Assembly: GCF_030052815.1 (NCBI RefSeq)
Contig: NC_079501.1
Coordinates: 87,479,296 to 87,543,295 of the forward strand
DNA: 64,000 nucleotides
Direction: 5' to 3'
DNA from: Hevea brasiliensis
Taxonomy: Eukaryota > Streptophyta > Magnoliopsida > Malpighiales > Euphorbiaceae
A program made the position numbers and the translations under genes. This document shows positions 43,189 through 55,590 of this stretch, piece by piece (within the stretch, counting starts at the first letter, position 1; every line of letters starts with the position of its first letter). The notes under the pieces were generated by a model. The model did not search any database, was not told the origin of the DNA, and was given only the letters and a program-made list of their open reading frames with translations.

Positions 43189-44838
43189 TCAGAAAATTTC
43201 CTCAAACCAATGAAATTTTGAAATATGTTTGATCTTGTAATTTTCTTCACCATTCAATCTCCTTGCAAGGTCTCCATGCAAATAAAAAACATACAACTCT
43301 TGAATCGTAGAAATGTTCTGTAATCCTTCAGGCAAAAACCTCAATTTATCACAATTATAAAATCGAAGGTACCTCAAACTTGGAAAAGCACCATTTACAA
43401 TTTCCGTCCACTCCACTAGATTCTCTGAAGCAATTATCAAAGTTTCCAGCTCCGGAAATCCACCTACATCGCAAAACTCTTTGCCAATGAGCTTTGCTTT
43501 GTAGGCTTCCCAAAGTGTAAGATGTTTTAATTTGGGAAGATATTGAAGAACTGAAGATGGCTCCTCCAAGAGATTAGAATAACATAGTTCTAGAATGGTT
43601 AGGTTTTCAACAGAGGGAAGCCAATTGGGCATTTCAACTAGACCACCACGTAAAATAAGCTCTTGAAGATGAGGTGGAGGAGAAAATGGTTCCAATTCAG
43701 GTAGAAGTCTGTCATTCAAGGGATGTTCTGCAGTTAGTGATAGGGAAACAAGGCTTTCCAGTTTGATGATGGATGCAAATAGCTCACCAGCATGATCATC
43801 AGACACTTCAACATCAAGTTTTCGTAGTTGGGTCAAACTACTCAATTCACTAGCAATGCCAGCACCAGCATAGACACCAGTGCAAGTGTGAAGATTTGCC
43901 AATGTTCCAATCCCTCTTGGAATTCTAATTACAACATCTGTGGACATATCGATCAACAAAAGGTGCCGAAGCTGTTTAATATTAAGAATTTCTACAGGTA
44001 GTTGGAATAGATTTGAATAATTAGTTAGATGCAACGTTTGTAGCTTTTGAAGATTAGCTATAGTACGTGGAAGCGTCTTCATTTTATAGCAGGCCAAGTA
44101 TAAATACTTGAGGTGAACCAAATCTCCCACTTCATCAGGTAAGTACGCTATTTGGCCAATCAAACACAATACCAACAGAAACTGCAACCCACAGATAGTT
44201 TGCCGACACAACCGAAAAGAGTAGACTTCAATAGCCAAGGATTGAATTAGAAGGCTTTTGAAGTTAGGAGGCAGGTCTTGTCCAAGCGGAAGAATTGCAT
44301 GGATTGGCGAATTGGCAGCTTTAGAAACGAAATCTTGCTCCTCAACTTTAACAACAAGGCATGATTTTTCATAGAATTCGGAGACTTTTATTTGACTGTT
44401 AAAAAGATAACGTTCATGAAGCATCTCTAAGCCAATTAATTCGTTAATAATATTTTCTGCTGTATCCTCCATGATTTCCCCTGGTTTTTCTGGTATTAGA
44501 CCTTGAGCCAACAAAAGCCGAACTACTTCTCCTTTATCCTTATAGTTTTCGGATGCAATATAACAATAATCTAAGCAAGATTTGAGATAATGAGGAAGCT
44601 TCTCATAATTAGATTTGAAAGCTGCTAAAGAAGAAGTCTCACCTTCATCTTTGTCTTGTTGAATCCTAGAGCTTGGAATAACATGAGCTTCAGTTGTTGT
44701 TCCACTGTGCATCTCACAATAAAACTCATAAATTCCATCATCTAATTCAATAACGTGTTTGAAGAGAGGCATGACACTGGATATTATGAGATGAAAATGA
44801 GGAACAAGTGTTTGTAAGATGATAAGGTAGTTGGCCAA
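43189..44838 (-). CDS. NLR-derived protein: winged helix plus LRR, without NB-ARC core
   Basis: An intact 549-codon frame. Residues about 75-140 fit the winged-helix part of plant coiled-coil NLRs (NYEKLPHYLKSCLDYCYI, then GEVVRLLLAQGLI). From about 225 LRRs follow (IAYLPDEVGDLVHLKYLYL, MKTLPRTIANLQKLQTLHL and later LPEGLQNISTIQEL). The P-loop, kinase-2, GLPL and MHD motifs expected upstream are absent. The first about 70 residues match no NLR domain I recognise, and block-family repeat begins 30 bp upstream of the ATG. An intact NLR senses pathogen effectors and triggers immunity; this one lacks the nucleotide switch, so it is a truncated gene or pseudogene. Its C terminus is duplicated at 11.7 and 22.3 kb on the same strand. 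Confidence 0.8.
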   Translation of the reverse strand: MANYLIILQTLVPHFHLIISSVMPLFKHVIELDDGIYEFYCEMHSGTTTEAHVIPSSRIQQDKDEGETSSLAAFKSNYEKLPHYLKSCLDYCYIASENYKDKGEVVRLLLAQGLIPEKPGEIMEDTAENIINELIGLEMLHERYLFNSQIKVSEFYEKSCLVVKVEEQDFVSKAANSPIHAILPLGQDLPPNFKSLLIQSLAIEVYSFRLCRQTICGLQFLLVLCLIGQIAYLPDEVGDLVHLKYLYLACYKMKTLPRTIANLQKLQTLHLTNYSNLFQLPVEILNIKQLRHLLLIDMSTDVVIRIPRGIGTLANLHTCTGVYAGAGIASELSSLTQLRKLDVEVSDDHAGELFASIIKLESLVSLSLTAEHPLNDRLLPELEPFSPPPHLQELILRGGLVEMPNWLPSVENLTILELCYSNLLEEPSSVLQYLPKLKHLTLWEAYKAKLIGKEFCDVGGFPELETLIIASENLVEWTEIVNGAFPSLRYLRFYNCDKLRFLPEGLQNISTIQELYVFYLHGDLARRLNGEENYKIKHISKFHWFEEIF

Positions 44839-44869
44839 TTTATAAAAAAAAAAAAAAAAAGTCAGTAGT

Positions 44870-45875
44870 TGAGGGTTTTTTCTTCCAAAATTTCCGGTGG
44901 ACCCACACGCTTTTCATAAATGTGATCATTGTTCAAAAAGTTGTTGGATTTATTTTGGTAAAAATGTGTAATATTTCATATGAAATAATAATAAAAAATT
45001 ATAAATATCGTAATCTATGTCTTTCTAAACAGGGTTAATTAAAAAAATAATTTGAACCTTATTTTTCATAATGTTTAAGATTGGAGTTTCACTGTGCCCA
45101 TTATGGGCACATATGAGAGTTTATATTAATTATAAAAAAAAAACTATAGAACTGAATAAATATAAGAAAAATAGTAAAAATAGGTTATTCTAAATAGGAA
45201 ACTATTAAAATTTTAGATTTAAAAAGAAAAGTTAACCTGCGAAAAGGAAAAATATATAATCAGATTACTTTTTACGAATTCTTGATCTATTAAATTTTTG
45301 TTTTTTAATTTGAAAGGAAAAATTAAAGATAAAAAAGAAAAATATAACATTAAAAATGTTCTACTTAATGTATTTAAATACAAAATTGTTATGGAAGATT
45401 TTATTTATTGGTTTTTCTCCTATTTAATAAAAGTGATCACAATTTCTTATATGATAATATTTTCTTTTATTATTTTTTCCTATTTAATATTTGTGAGAAG
45501 TGTTGGTAGTTGGTAACGGGTCTTTTCTTTTAAATTTCTAGTGGACTAGGCTGAAATTTAATTTTTTTTAAAAAATAAATATGTATTTATTCTCTATCTA
45601 TTTTGATTAATGGGCGAGTAAAAATGATCATATAAATGTTAATAGTTGGTAAGAGGCATTTTCTTCCTAAATTTCTAGTGGACCCTCATGTTGAAGTTTG
45701 TAGCTGAGGCTAAGAGGTACTCCTTTTTCTATTTGCTACCTTAGCTCGACTCCAACAAAATTAATTATTTATGAAAAATTATTATTATAAAGTTCTACTA
45801 AATTAATTACTCCATAAAACAATATATGTTGATAAATTTATAATGTTTTTCATAAATATAATCATTGTTCAAAAA
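44870..45875. repeat. Block-family repeat, copy C (rearranged)
   Basis: Array-type sequence (44859-44908), then the gatcattgttcaaaaagttgtt section, the cactgtgcccattatgggca section (45090), the cttttacgaattcttgatctatt section (45270) and more array-type sequence (45490-45750). It ends where the RTE LINE begins. Confidence 0.72.
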
Positions 45876-47206
45876 ATGCCTGATGAATGGAGGAGGAATA
45901 TTTTAGTACATATTTTTAAAAATAAGGAAGACATATAGAGTTGCTCAAACTATAGGAGAATTAAACTCACGAGCCATACTTTAAAGTTGCGGGAGAGAGT
46001 TGTGGAGTATCGACTACGTCATGATACTTTTATCTCTCCCAATCAATTTGACTTCATGCCCGTTCATTCAACTATGGAAGCGATCTTTCTCATTAGAAGC
46101 TTGATGGAGAAATATAGAGATGTGAAGAAAGATCTGCTCATGGTTTTTATAGATTTGGAGAAGGCTTATGATAGTGTTCCAAGAGATGTCTTATGGAGAG
46201 TTTTAGAACAAAAGAGGGTATCTATTAGGTACATACAAGTGTTGAAAGATATGTATGAAGGAGCAACTACTATTGCGCGCACAGTGGGAGGGGACACAAG
46301 AGATTTTTCTATCTCAGTTGGATTACACTAAGGATCAAATATAAGCCCTTACCTTTTTATATTAGTTTTAGATGAATTGACGAAACATATACAAGAGAGT
46401 ATCCCTTGGTGCATGATGTTTATGGATGATATAGTTCTGATAGATGAGACGCGAGAATGAGCCAATAGAAAGCTTGAAAAAGTACTTTAAAGTCAAAGGG
46501 CTTTAAGTTAAGTAGAATGAAGATAGAATACATGCATTGCAAGTTCAAAAAAGGCCAAACTAGTGATAGAAAATGAGTTAGTTTGGATGGAGAGATATTG
46601 TCCCAAAGTAATTATTTTAAATATCTCGGCTCAGTCCTTCAAGTAGAAGGGGGATGTGAGGAGGATGTTAGTCATAGGATTAAAGCCAGATGGTTAAAGT
46701 GGAGACGTGCCACAGGAGTTTTATGTAATCACAAGATTCTCAATAAGTTGAAAGGAAAATTTTACCATACAGCTATACGACCGGCCATATTATATGGTAG
46801 TGAGTATTGAGCACTGAAGGAGTCGTATGTGTCTAAGATAAAAGTTGCAGAGATGATAATGTTAAGATAGATGAGTGGCCATACTAGACTAGATAAAGTT
46901 CATAATGAGAATATTAGAAAAAAGGTAAAAGTATTGCCAATTGAGGATAAGATTGAGGTAGTTTGGTCATGTGAAGCGTAGATATACGGAGGCTCCAGTT
47001 AGACAAGTAGATCACATTAGGTTAGATGATAGAAATAAAAGAAGAGGTTGACCTAAACTGACTTGGAGGTGAGTAGTACAACATGACCTAGAAGTACTAC
47101 ACATTTCTGAGGATTTAACCCAAAATCGTTTAGAGTGGAGAAAGCGAATCCATATATCCGACCCCAAATTTTTTGGATAAAGGCTTAGTTGAGTTGAGTC
47201 GAGTTA
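45876..47206 (+). mobile_element. RTE-type LINE, 5'-truncated
   Basis: Begins inside the reverse transcriptase (atgcctgatgaatggagg) and runs to a TTGAG-repeat tail. TTCAAAAA flanks it (45868-45875 and 47207-47214). The reverse transcriptase frame 45987-46331 has [19 protein letters not shown]. The catalytic box reads FMDDIVLID where the longer copy has FADDIVLID. The C-terminal part is at 46583-46810 (RWLKWRRATGVL). Endonuclease absent, several stops: a dead copy. Confidence 0.9.
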
Positions 47207-49400
47207 TTCAAAAAGTTATTGGATTTATTTTAGTAAAATATATAATATTTAACATGAAGTAATAACAAAAAAAAAATTATAAATATCATATTTAACATGA
47301 AGTAATAACAAAAAAAAAATTATAAATATCATACTTTCTGTCTTTCTAATTAAAAACAATAATAATTTACTCCTTATTTTCTAAACTATTAATTTTGGCT
47401 TTTTACTAACTATAAAATTTAAAATTTTCCTATAATTCAATCTTCATATTTTAAAATAAATCACATAATTTTAAAAATTAAATGTACTTTAATTCTTTAA
47501 GTATTATATTATTATATCCTATACAGTTTTATTTTTTTCAAAAAAAAAAATGAAAGACAGAACTTTTATGAAATTGAGACAATATAAATTTGAATTACAA
47601 AATTTTTATATTACTATAAATTTACATTAAAAAAATTAAGATAAATTACTTTTACAAAATATAATAGTAATTGTTTTAATTTAAAAGAGACAACAAAATT
47701 CATATCCATCAACAAAGATAGGCTAAAGATAAATACAAATATGTTTTTGAATAATACAGATTTAAAGATTATTAGAAAAAATATATATATAAAAAAAAAA
47801 GAAAAATATACAGAGTAATCACTAGTGAAAATACTTACATATGATTATCTAAAAAGCTTATAAGGGCAAAAAGGAGAGAGAAAAGGGAGAGGGCTTAAAG
47901 AAGGAGGCTGCTAAGTATCTTGCTTGTGGTTTGAGTTTTTTAATTCTTATATTTTTCACCACAAGGATTGAAAATATTAATTTTGAAACAATAGAATTAG
48001 AGAGTACTTTTTTTTTTTTTATGGGAACATATGGTAGTCTATAGTAATTCTGAAAAAAAAAAAAAACTGTAGAGCTTAATAAATATAAAAAAAATAGTAA
48101 AAATAGGTTATTCTAATTAGGAATCTATTAAAATTTTAGATTAAAAAAGAAAAGTTAAGGTGTAAAAAGGAAAAATATATGATAAATTACTCTTTAAGAA
48201 TTCTCGATCTATTAAAAAAAGTATAAATTTGAAAGGCAAAATTAAAGATAAAAAGGAAAAACATAATATTAAAAAATTTTTACTTAATGTGTTTAAATAC
48301 AAAATTCTTATGGAATATTTTATTTATGGGTTTTTCTCCTATTTAATAAACATTATCACAATTTCTTATATGATAACATTTTCTTATATTGTTTTTTTTA
48401 TTTAATAATATTTAGGAGAATATTTTTCATTTTTATTTAATGCAATAAAAGTTATTTTTTTTATGTGAACGTATATATAAAATCAAAAGTTAAGATTTGA
48501 AAGTCTAATAAATGAGTGGTATATTTTTAATTATTGAATAAATTATATTACAGAAAATAAAATATTATAATTAATAATTAAAATTAATATTAATGTAAAA
48601 ATAAGAATTAATTAGATAAAAATTTAGAATTATGTATGATTTTTTATTTAGTAAAAATCATTATTTGGCATTATTAAGGGATGGAGAATAAATTAATGTC
48701 CACCATTATTTGGCCAACACTCAATTTGACATTATCCTTTCAAAAAAATAATAATAATAATAAATAAAAAATAAAATTGACAGGCTGTTGTCTGTAACCA
48801 CATATGTACATGTCATTGTCCCCTTCCTTGTAGGGCCCTGTTGGTACGATCCCATTCCCACTAAATATAAGGGTCCAATAAAAGAAAATATTGATTTTGA
48901 CAAATTTAAAGAGTTTGCAATAATTCAAAGAAAGAAAAGAAAATTGACTCTCTCGTTTATTTTCTTTATAGACTGTTTAATGCTATACTTTATAGACTCT
49001 TTAATACTATAGACTTTCCAATCCTAATTTAAATTTGAAATTTTTATTATTAATTAGCGATAGCGCTTTGTTTATTTATTTATTTATTATTAATAAGCTA
49101 AATTCATTCTTGACAGATCAGTGTTTTCTTTCATTTCTCTTATGTTTGTGAAATTTTTCTTTTTTTAAAAAAAAAAAACCATAGGATTGATTTCGCTATC
49201 TTATCTTATTTTCCCTTTATGAATTTTTTTTTTTCACATTTCTGTAAAAAGTGTGTGTTAATTTTGAATTATCATTGATCAATTATCGAACAAGCGTGAT
49301 CTTTTAAAAGATTATAATAATTATGATAAATTCCGGCTGCTTTCTTCTCTAAATTCTCTCTCTTTCCTCTCTCTCTCTCTCCTTTCTCTTGTGAGCTTTT
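47207..49400. repeat. Block-family repeat, copy D, left part
   Basis: Starts with ttcaaaaagttattggatttatt. It passes through the atactttctgtctttctaatt, agcttataagggcaaaaagg, gaaacaatagaattagagag, ggccaacactcaatttgac and ctgttgtctgtaaccacat sections, and ends at a CT-rich tract and gagctttt, where a solo LTR is inserted. Confidence 0.75.
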
Positions 49401-50831
49401 TGTCACGATCCGATCCTACAGGCATGACTGGCACTAGGACTTAGGTCAGCATAAGGCCCTCAAAGCTTGTAGGAAGCCTAACTGTTCATTAGCCCAACCT
49501 TGAAGCCCATATACAAGCCCATTTTAAGAAAACAATTGGACAAAGTCTGGCCATAACCTGGACTATCCAACGAAGAGTTTTTAGCTCGCCCGACCTATAA
49601 TCACATAATACATATATTAAGGGAGCTCAGCTCACCCTCACCATTCCTAACATAGCAATATAAATCAAATGGGAGCTCAGCTCCCTCACTCAAGGTGAAC
49701 ATTCATCCACACATTCACACATACATAGATTAATAAGTTTATAATTCCAAAATAAATATTCTTTTATAGTCCCATACCAAATAAGGTATTTCTAATACAT
49801 GCAGAGATCTAGATTTCAAAATAAACAACATAGAATACGGAAATAGCAACTAATGAACTTGCGAGGAAGAAAGCAGGTTAATGACAAAGAAAAGTCTTCC
49901 TATAACCTAAAAAAATAGGGTAAACAAGAGTGAGCATTTGACTCATAGAGTAAGATATTGATTTTACATATAATTTTTATAATTATTTAGTACTAATGCA
50001 TCCCTAAGGATGAAATGCAGCATAGATCAGCAATTTCAAACAATTTCAATAATACTTGTACAAAGAATAATTTGAAGTACTCACACACCCGTGTATCACA
50101 CCGGTATAAATACAATATGAGAGTTGATCCCCTATACAGTTTTCTTAATCCAAGGCCTGCCAGCAAGATCAACTCAAGCTAAACTTTCTCTTACAATCCA
50201 AGTGCGGGGGTTAGTTAGATCAACTCAAAGCTGTACTTGCCTTGACTTATTACAAAAGGACCGGGGGCCAAGCGAGACTAGCTCAAGCTGATTTGCTCAT
50301 CCTACACATATCCACCACCAATTCACCACACGCACACAGCTCCAAATTACCCCAGGCGACACCCACCTCAAACTATCAAGTAAAGATGCAATATAAAGCG
50401 TGCCTATACTAGCTAATATATATATCTATAAGTGATGCATGGGCATGTTGTGACACATAATAACAATAATATTGAAATTATAAATAAAATTAATATCTAC
50501 TCACAGTACTTCATAAGTCACTACGGTGACTGGGGGGAGAAGGAAGGTTAGCCTGACTCACTTAAATAATTACAGTACAAACTGATCAATATTTACTTAA
50601 AATAAAACTTTGAAAGAGTCAAAGACAGCATAAGTTTTGTCAAAAATTTGGCAGAATTTTCTCTATATCTAGGACCTACCCAACTTGTAAAAGGGTTTAA
50701 ATAACACTTCTAAATCATACACCTCAATCTATATCCCATTAACATCATATGGTCCCTTAAGAGCCCTCCAAAAATAGGAAAAACTCATATATTACACATA
50801 AAATAATTATTTAAAAATTCATGGTGTTACA
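49401..50831 (-). mobile_element. Solo LTR of a gypsy chromovirus with perfect target duplication
   Basis: Starts TGTCACGATCC and ends GGTGTTACA, the same terminal layout as the LTR at 5218-7859, to which it is clearly related (shared gcactaggac, gcccgacctataa and GGGAGCTCAGCTC elements). CTTTT is present on both sides (49396-49400 and 50832-50836), and the flanks rejoin to the uninterrupted block sequence seen at 24775. At 1431 bp it is much shorter than the 2642-bp LTR. No internal region: a product of LTR-LTR recombination. Confidence 0.93.
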
Positions 50832-52356
50832 CTTTTAGGGTGTCTACTAGTGAGCGTTTTCACTGATAGTTATCTCTCTCCATTTTTTCTGTTTGTTTTT
50901 ATTCTTTATGTTTTTCTCAATAATTTTTAGATCCGTAATATTTTCAAAATAAATTTATATTTTTTCTCAGTCTATTCTTAGTAATAGATAAAAAAGAAAT
51001 ATCAATAGTTGATAACGGTCTTTTCTTTCTAAATTTCTAGTGGGCCCACACGTTGGTGCTTATAGCTTATGTTAAAAATTATATTCTTTTCCCGAAATAG
51101 ATTTATATTTATTCTCAATCTATTTTTGTTCATATATGAGAGAGTAAAGATGATCAGTCGGTAGTTGATAAGAGGTTTTTCCTTCCTAAATTTCTAGAAC
51201 CCACTCGTTAATTAAAGAAACAATTTGGTCCTTATTTTTCAAACTATCAATTTTGAATGTTTAATTTTGATTATAAAATTTTAAATTTTTAGTATAATTC
51301 AATCTTCATATTTTAAAATAAATCACATAATTTTAAAATTTAAATGTGCTTTAATTCTTTAAATATTATTATATTATTATATACCGTAAAGTCTTATACT
51401 TTTCATTTACGTAGTACTACAAGCACTGAATATATTAATTTTGAAACAATAGAATCAGAGAGTAGTTTTAAAAGTATAAAATTACCATGCTATTTTCATA
51501 ATGTAAAAATTAAATAGTATTAAAAGAAGACTGCAGTTTCACTGTGTTCATGATGGGCCCATAAGAGAAACTATAGAGCTGAATAAATATATATAAAAAA
51601 AAAAGTGAAAATAGGTAATTCTAATTAGAAATCTATTAAAATTTTAGTTTTAAAAAGAAAAGTTGACCTGTAAAAAGGAAAGATATATAATAAGATTACT
51701 TTTTACGAATTCTTGATCTATCAACAAAATTTTAAATTCGAAAGGAAAATTAACGATAAAAAGGAAAAATATAAAAGTAACAATGTTATACTTAATGTAT
51801 TTAAATACAAAATTGTTAAGGAATATTTTATTTATGGGTTTTTCTCCTATTTAATAAAAATTATCACAGTTTCTTATATGATAATATTTTCTTTTATTAT
51901 TTTTTCTATTTAATATTTATGAGAAGTGTTGATAATTGATAATGGGTCTTTTCTTTCTAAATTTGTGGTGGACCCATGCATTGATGCTTACAGTTGAGGT
52001 AGAAGATTTTTTTTTTTTAAATAAATATGTATTTATATTTTTTATCTATTTTAATTAATGGGTGAGGAAAAAAGATCATATAAGTGTTAATAGTTAATGA
52101 GAGGTCTTTTCTTCCTAAATTTCTAGTGGACCCATGTCATTGATGCTTATAGTTGAGGTAGAAGGTTTTTTTTTTTTTTTTAAAATAAATATGTATTTAT
52201 TTTTTTTTATCTATTTTAAGTTAATAGTTAATGAGAGGTCTTTTCTTCCTAAATTTCTAGTGGACCCATGTCATTGATGCTTATAGTTGAGGTAGAAGGT
52301 TTTTTTTTTTTAAATAAATATGTATTTATTTTTTTTTATCTATTTTAATTAATGGG
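50832..52356. repeat. Block-family repeat, copy D, right part
   Basis: Continues at cttttagggtgtctactagtgagcg. It carries array units (51010-51200), a second run of the internal sections (51430-51900) and a short array around tctagtggacccatgtcattg (51960, 52120, 52256). It ends at AATTAATGGG, the target site of the long RTE. Confidence 0.75.
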
Positions 52357-52433
52357 TAAAAAAAAATACATATTTATTTAAAAAAAAAAAACCTTATACC
52401 TCAACTATAAGCATCAATGACATGGGTCCAGTA
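52256..52433. repeat. Inverted repeat at the 5' junction of the long RTE
   Basis: 52256-52332 (tctagtggacccatgtcatt ... ataaatatgtattt) is repeated in reverse at 52357-52433 with only a few differences, around a spacer of about 25 bp (tctattttaattaatggg). The right arm lies inside the RTE insertion boundaries. Confidence 0.88.
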
Positions 52434-52538
52434 GAAACGTTGGGGCGTCCTCTACTAACGACGTGCTACATCGGAGCCCGGGTGTAGTGAGAAATATGCA
52501 AGGGTGTAAGGCGTTCAGCGGCAGCGCCATGCGCCGGT

Positions 52539-53906
52539 GTGGTGTTAAGTGAGCAAGGGTTCCCACATCATGGATGGGTGTGGGTAAAGAAGTTAGTCCA
52601 TAGGACAGATAGTAGAATAAATAGTGGAACAGAATACAAGATAGACATAGAAAACAATAGAAGATATCATAGAAGGAGACCAATTAGGAAGGAGCAGGAT
52701 AGGAGGAGGATCAAGGTTGGTACTTGGAATGTTGGATCACTTACAGGAAAATTAATGGAGCTTGTGGATACCTTGGAAAGGAGAACGATGAATATTGCTT
52801 GCATTCAGGAGACTAAATGGGTAGGAGAGAAAAGTAAGGAAGTGGGTAATTCAGGGTACAAATTGTGGTTTATCGAAAAGGAGAGAAATAAGAACGGAGT
52901 GGGCATAATCATAGACAGGACATTGAAAGATGCAGTAATAGCCGTAAAAAGAGTAGAAGATAGAATTATACTAGTAAAGCTAGTACTAGAAGGAGAAACA
53001 ATAAATATAGTTAGTGTTTATGCCCCACAAATAGGACTAGATAGTGAGAGTAAACAAAGGTTTTGGAAAAATATAGATGATTTAATGCAAAGCATACCGA
53101 ATGAAGAGAATGTTTTCATTGGTGGAGATTTGAATGGATATGTAGGAAGTGATAGACAAGGTTATGAGAATGTTCATGGAGGTTTTGGTTTTGGCAATCG
53201 AAATGAGAAGGGAAAAAGCATCCTGAATTTTGCTATGGCATACGACCTAATACTAGCAAATACGTACTTTATAAAAAGAGAGTCACATTTAGTGACTTTC
53301 AAAAGTGGGCAACATAAAAGTCAAATCGACTTTCTCTTAACTAGGAAGACAAATAGAGCTTTATGCAAGGATTGCAAGGTCATTCCAGGAGAGGCTTTAA
53401 CAAGTCAACATCGGTTAGTAGTCTTGGATGTCAAGTTTAGGAACAATTCAAGTAAGGTCAGAAGAAATAGTGTAGCTCGAACAAAGTGGTGGGAGTTCAA
53501 AGGAGTAAAGCAAGTGAAGTTCAAAAATGAGCTTCTCGAGTCCGAAGTATGGAAGCTGGATATGGAGGCCAATGATATGTGGATACAGATGGCATCAAAG
53601 ATTAGAGAAGTAGCTAGAAAAGTACTTGGAGAGTCTAAAGGACATGGACCACCCTCAAAAGAGAGATGGTGGTGGAATGAGGAAGTACAAAAGGCAGTGA
53701 AGAGAAAAAGGGGATGGTACAAGAAATTACCTAAATGTGATAATAATGAGGCATATGAAAAGTACAAGATAGCAAAGAAAGGGGCAAAAAAGGCAGTTAG
53801 TCAAGCAAGAGCACAGGCCTTTGAAAAGTTATATGAGAAACTTGGAACTAAAGAAGGGGAGAAAGATATTTATAGATTAGCAAGGAGGAGAGAAAGGAAA
53901 TGTTAA
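52539..53906 (+). pseudogene. RTE endonuclease (APE type)
   Basis: 455-codon frame. From about residue 60 it shows the APE-type endonuclease: GTWNVGSLTGK (catalytic N), IACIQETKW (catalytic E), FIGGDLNGYVG (D and N), SQIDFLL (D) and TSQHRLVV (H). The first about 55 residues are not obviously part of the domain, so the true start may lie downstream. The frame ends at a TAA (53904-53906), where the family continues into reverse transcriptase. Confidence 0.88.
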
Positions 53907-54032
53907 GATCTCAATCAAGTTAGGTCCATTAAGGATAAAAAAGGAAAAGTGTTGGTGAAAGATGAGGACATTAAAGAAAGATGAAGAAATTATTTTAATG
54001 ATCTCTTTAATAATAGTCAAAATGGTAATAGT

Positions 54033-54818
54033 GTGAATATAGATTATAGAACAATAGAAAAGAATGTGAATTATACTAGAAGAATTAGATCTTTAGAAGT
54101 AAAGGAAGCACTTAAGAGAATGAAAGTGGGTAAAGCCTGTGGACCCGATGAAATACTAATTGAAGTGTGGAAGTATTTGGGAGATATGGGAGTGGCATGG
54201 TTAACTAAATTATTTAATAAGATTCTAAACTCAAAGAAAATGCCTGATGAATGGAGGAAGAGTATTTTAGTACTTATTTTTAAAAATAAGAGAAACATAC
54301 AGAGTTGCTCAAACTATAAGGGAATTAAACTCATGAGCCATACTATGAAGTTGTGGGAGAGAGTTATGGAGCATCGACTACGTCATGATACTTCTATCTC
54401 TCTCAATCAATTTGGTTTCATGCCCGGTCATTCAACTATGGAAGCGATCTTTCTCATTAGAAGCTTGATGGAGAAATATAGAAATGTGAAGAAAGATCTA
54501 CACATGGTTTTTATTGATTTGGAGAAGGCTTATGATAGTGTTCCAAGAGAGGTCTTATGGAATGTGTTAGAACAAAAGAGGGTATCTATTAGGTACATAC
54601 AAGTATTGAAAGATATGTATGAAGGAGCAACTACTATTGTGCGCACAGTGGGAGGGGACACAAGAGATTTTCCGATCTCAATTGGATTACACCAAGGATC
54701 AGTCATAAGCCCTTACCTTTTTACATTAGTTTTAGATGAATTGACGAAACATATACAAGAGAGTATTCCTTGGTGCATGATGTTTGCAGATGATATTGTT
54801 CTGATAGATGAGACATGA
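54033..54818 (+). pseudogene. RTE reverse transcriptase
   Basis: 261-codon frame with the motifs [90 protein letters not shown] and the catalytic FADDIVLID. It ends in a TGA at 54816, just after the active site. The thumb continues downstream in other frames. Confidence 0.9.
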
Positions 54819-55565
54819 GAATGAGTCAATAGAAAGCTAGAACTTTGGAGAAGTACTCTAGAGTCAAAGGGTTTTAAGTTAAGTAGAACGAAGACAGAAT
54901 ACATGCATTGCAAGTTCAGTGAAGGCCAAACTGGTGATAGGGAAGGAGTTAGTTTGAATGGATTGATACTGTCCCAAAGTAATCACTTTAAATATCTAGG
55001 CTCAATCCTTCAAGTAGATGGGGGATGTGAGGAGGATGTTAGTCATAGGATTAAAACTGAATGGTTGAAGTGGAGACGTGCCACGGGAGTTTTATGTGAT
55101 CGTAAGATTCCCAATAAATTGAAAGGAAAATTTTACCATACAGCCATACAACCGGCTATGTTATATGGTAGTGAATGTTGAGCACTGAAAGAGTCGTATG
55201 CATCTAAGATAAGAGTTACAGAGATGAGAATGTTAAGGTGGATGAGTGGCCATACTAGACTAGATAAAGTCCGTAATGAGAGTATTAGAGAAAAGGTAGG
55301 AGTGGTGCCAATTGAAGATAAGTTGAGAGAAGAGAGATTGAGGTGCTTTGGTCATATGAAGCGTAGACATACGGAGGCTCCAGTTAGACAAGTAGAGCAC
55401 ATTAGGTTAGAGGATAGAAAGAAAAAAAGGGGTAGACCTAAATTGACTTGGAGAAAAGTAGTACAACATGACCTAGAAGCATTACACATTTCTGAGGATT
55501 TAACCCAAAATCATTCAGAGAGGAGAAAGCGAATCCATATAACCGACCCCAAATTTTTGGGATAA
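54819..55565 (+). pseudogene. RTE C-terminal region
   Basis: Two frames (54903-55181 and 55224-55565). The first ends at a TGA where the aligned position suggests Trp. They carry the conserved tail RTE plants share: FKYLGSILQVDGGCEEDVSH, YHTAIQPAMLYGSEC, MRMLRWMSGHTRLDKVRNE, RLRCFGHMKRR and RPKLTWRKVVQHDLE. Confidence 0.88.
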
Positions 55566-55590
55566 ATGCTTAGTTGAGTTGAGTTGAGTT

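Larger units (their letters stand above)
52357..55590 (+). mobile_element. RTE-type LINE, nearly complete
   Basis: Flanked by AATTAATGGG at 52347-52356 and 55591-55600. After the inverted flank copy (52357-52433) comes a GC-richer 5' region (gttggggcgtcctctactaac), then endonuclease, reverse transcriptase and C-terminal domain, and a tail of TTGAG repeats (55571-55590), the simple-repeat tail expected of RTE elements. Frames are interrupted by a few stops and shifts, so activity is unlikely, but catalytic motifs are intact. Confidence 0.92.

Noticed and set aside
52414..52683. 89-codon minus-strand frame
   Set aside because: Antisense to the RTE 5' region and the start of its endonuclease frame.
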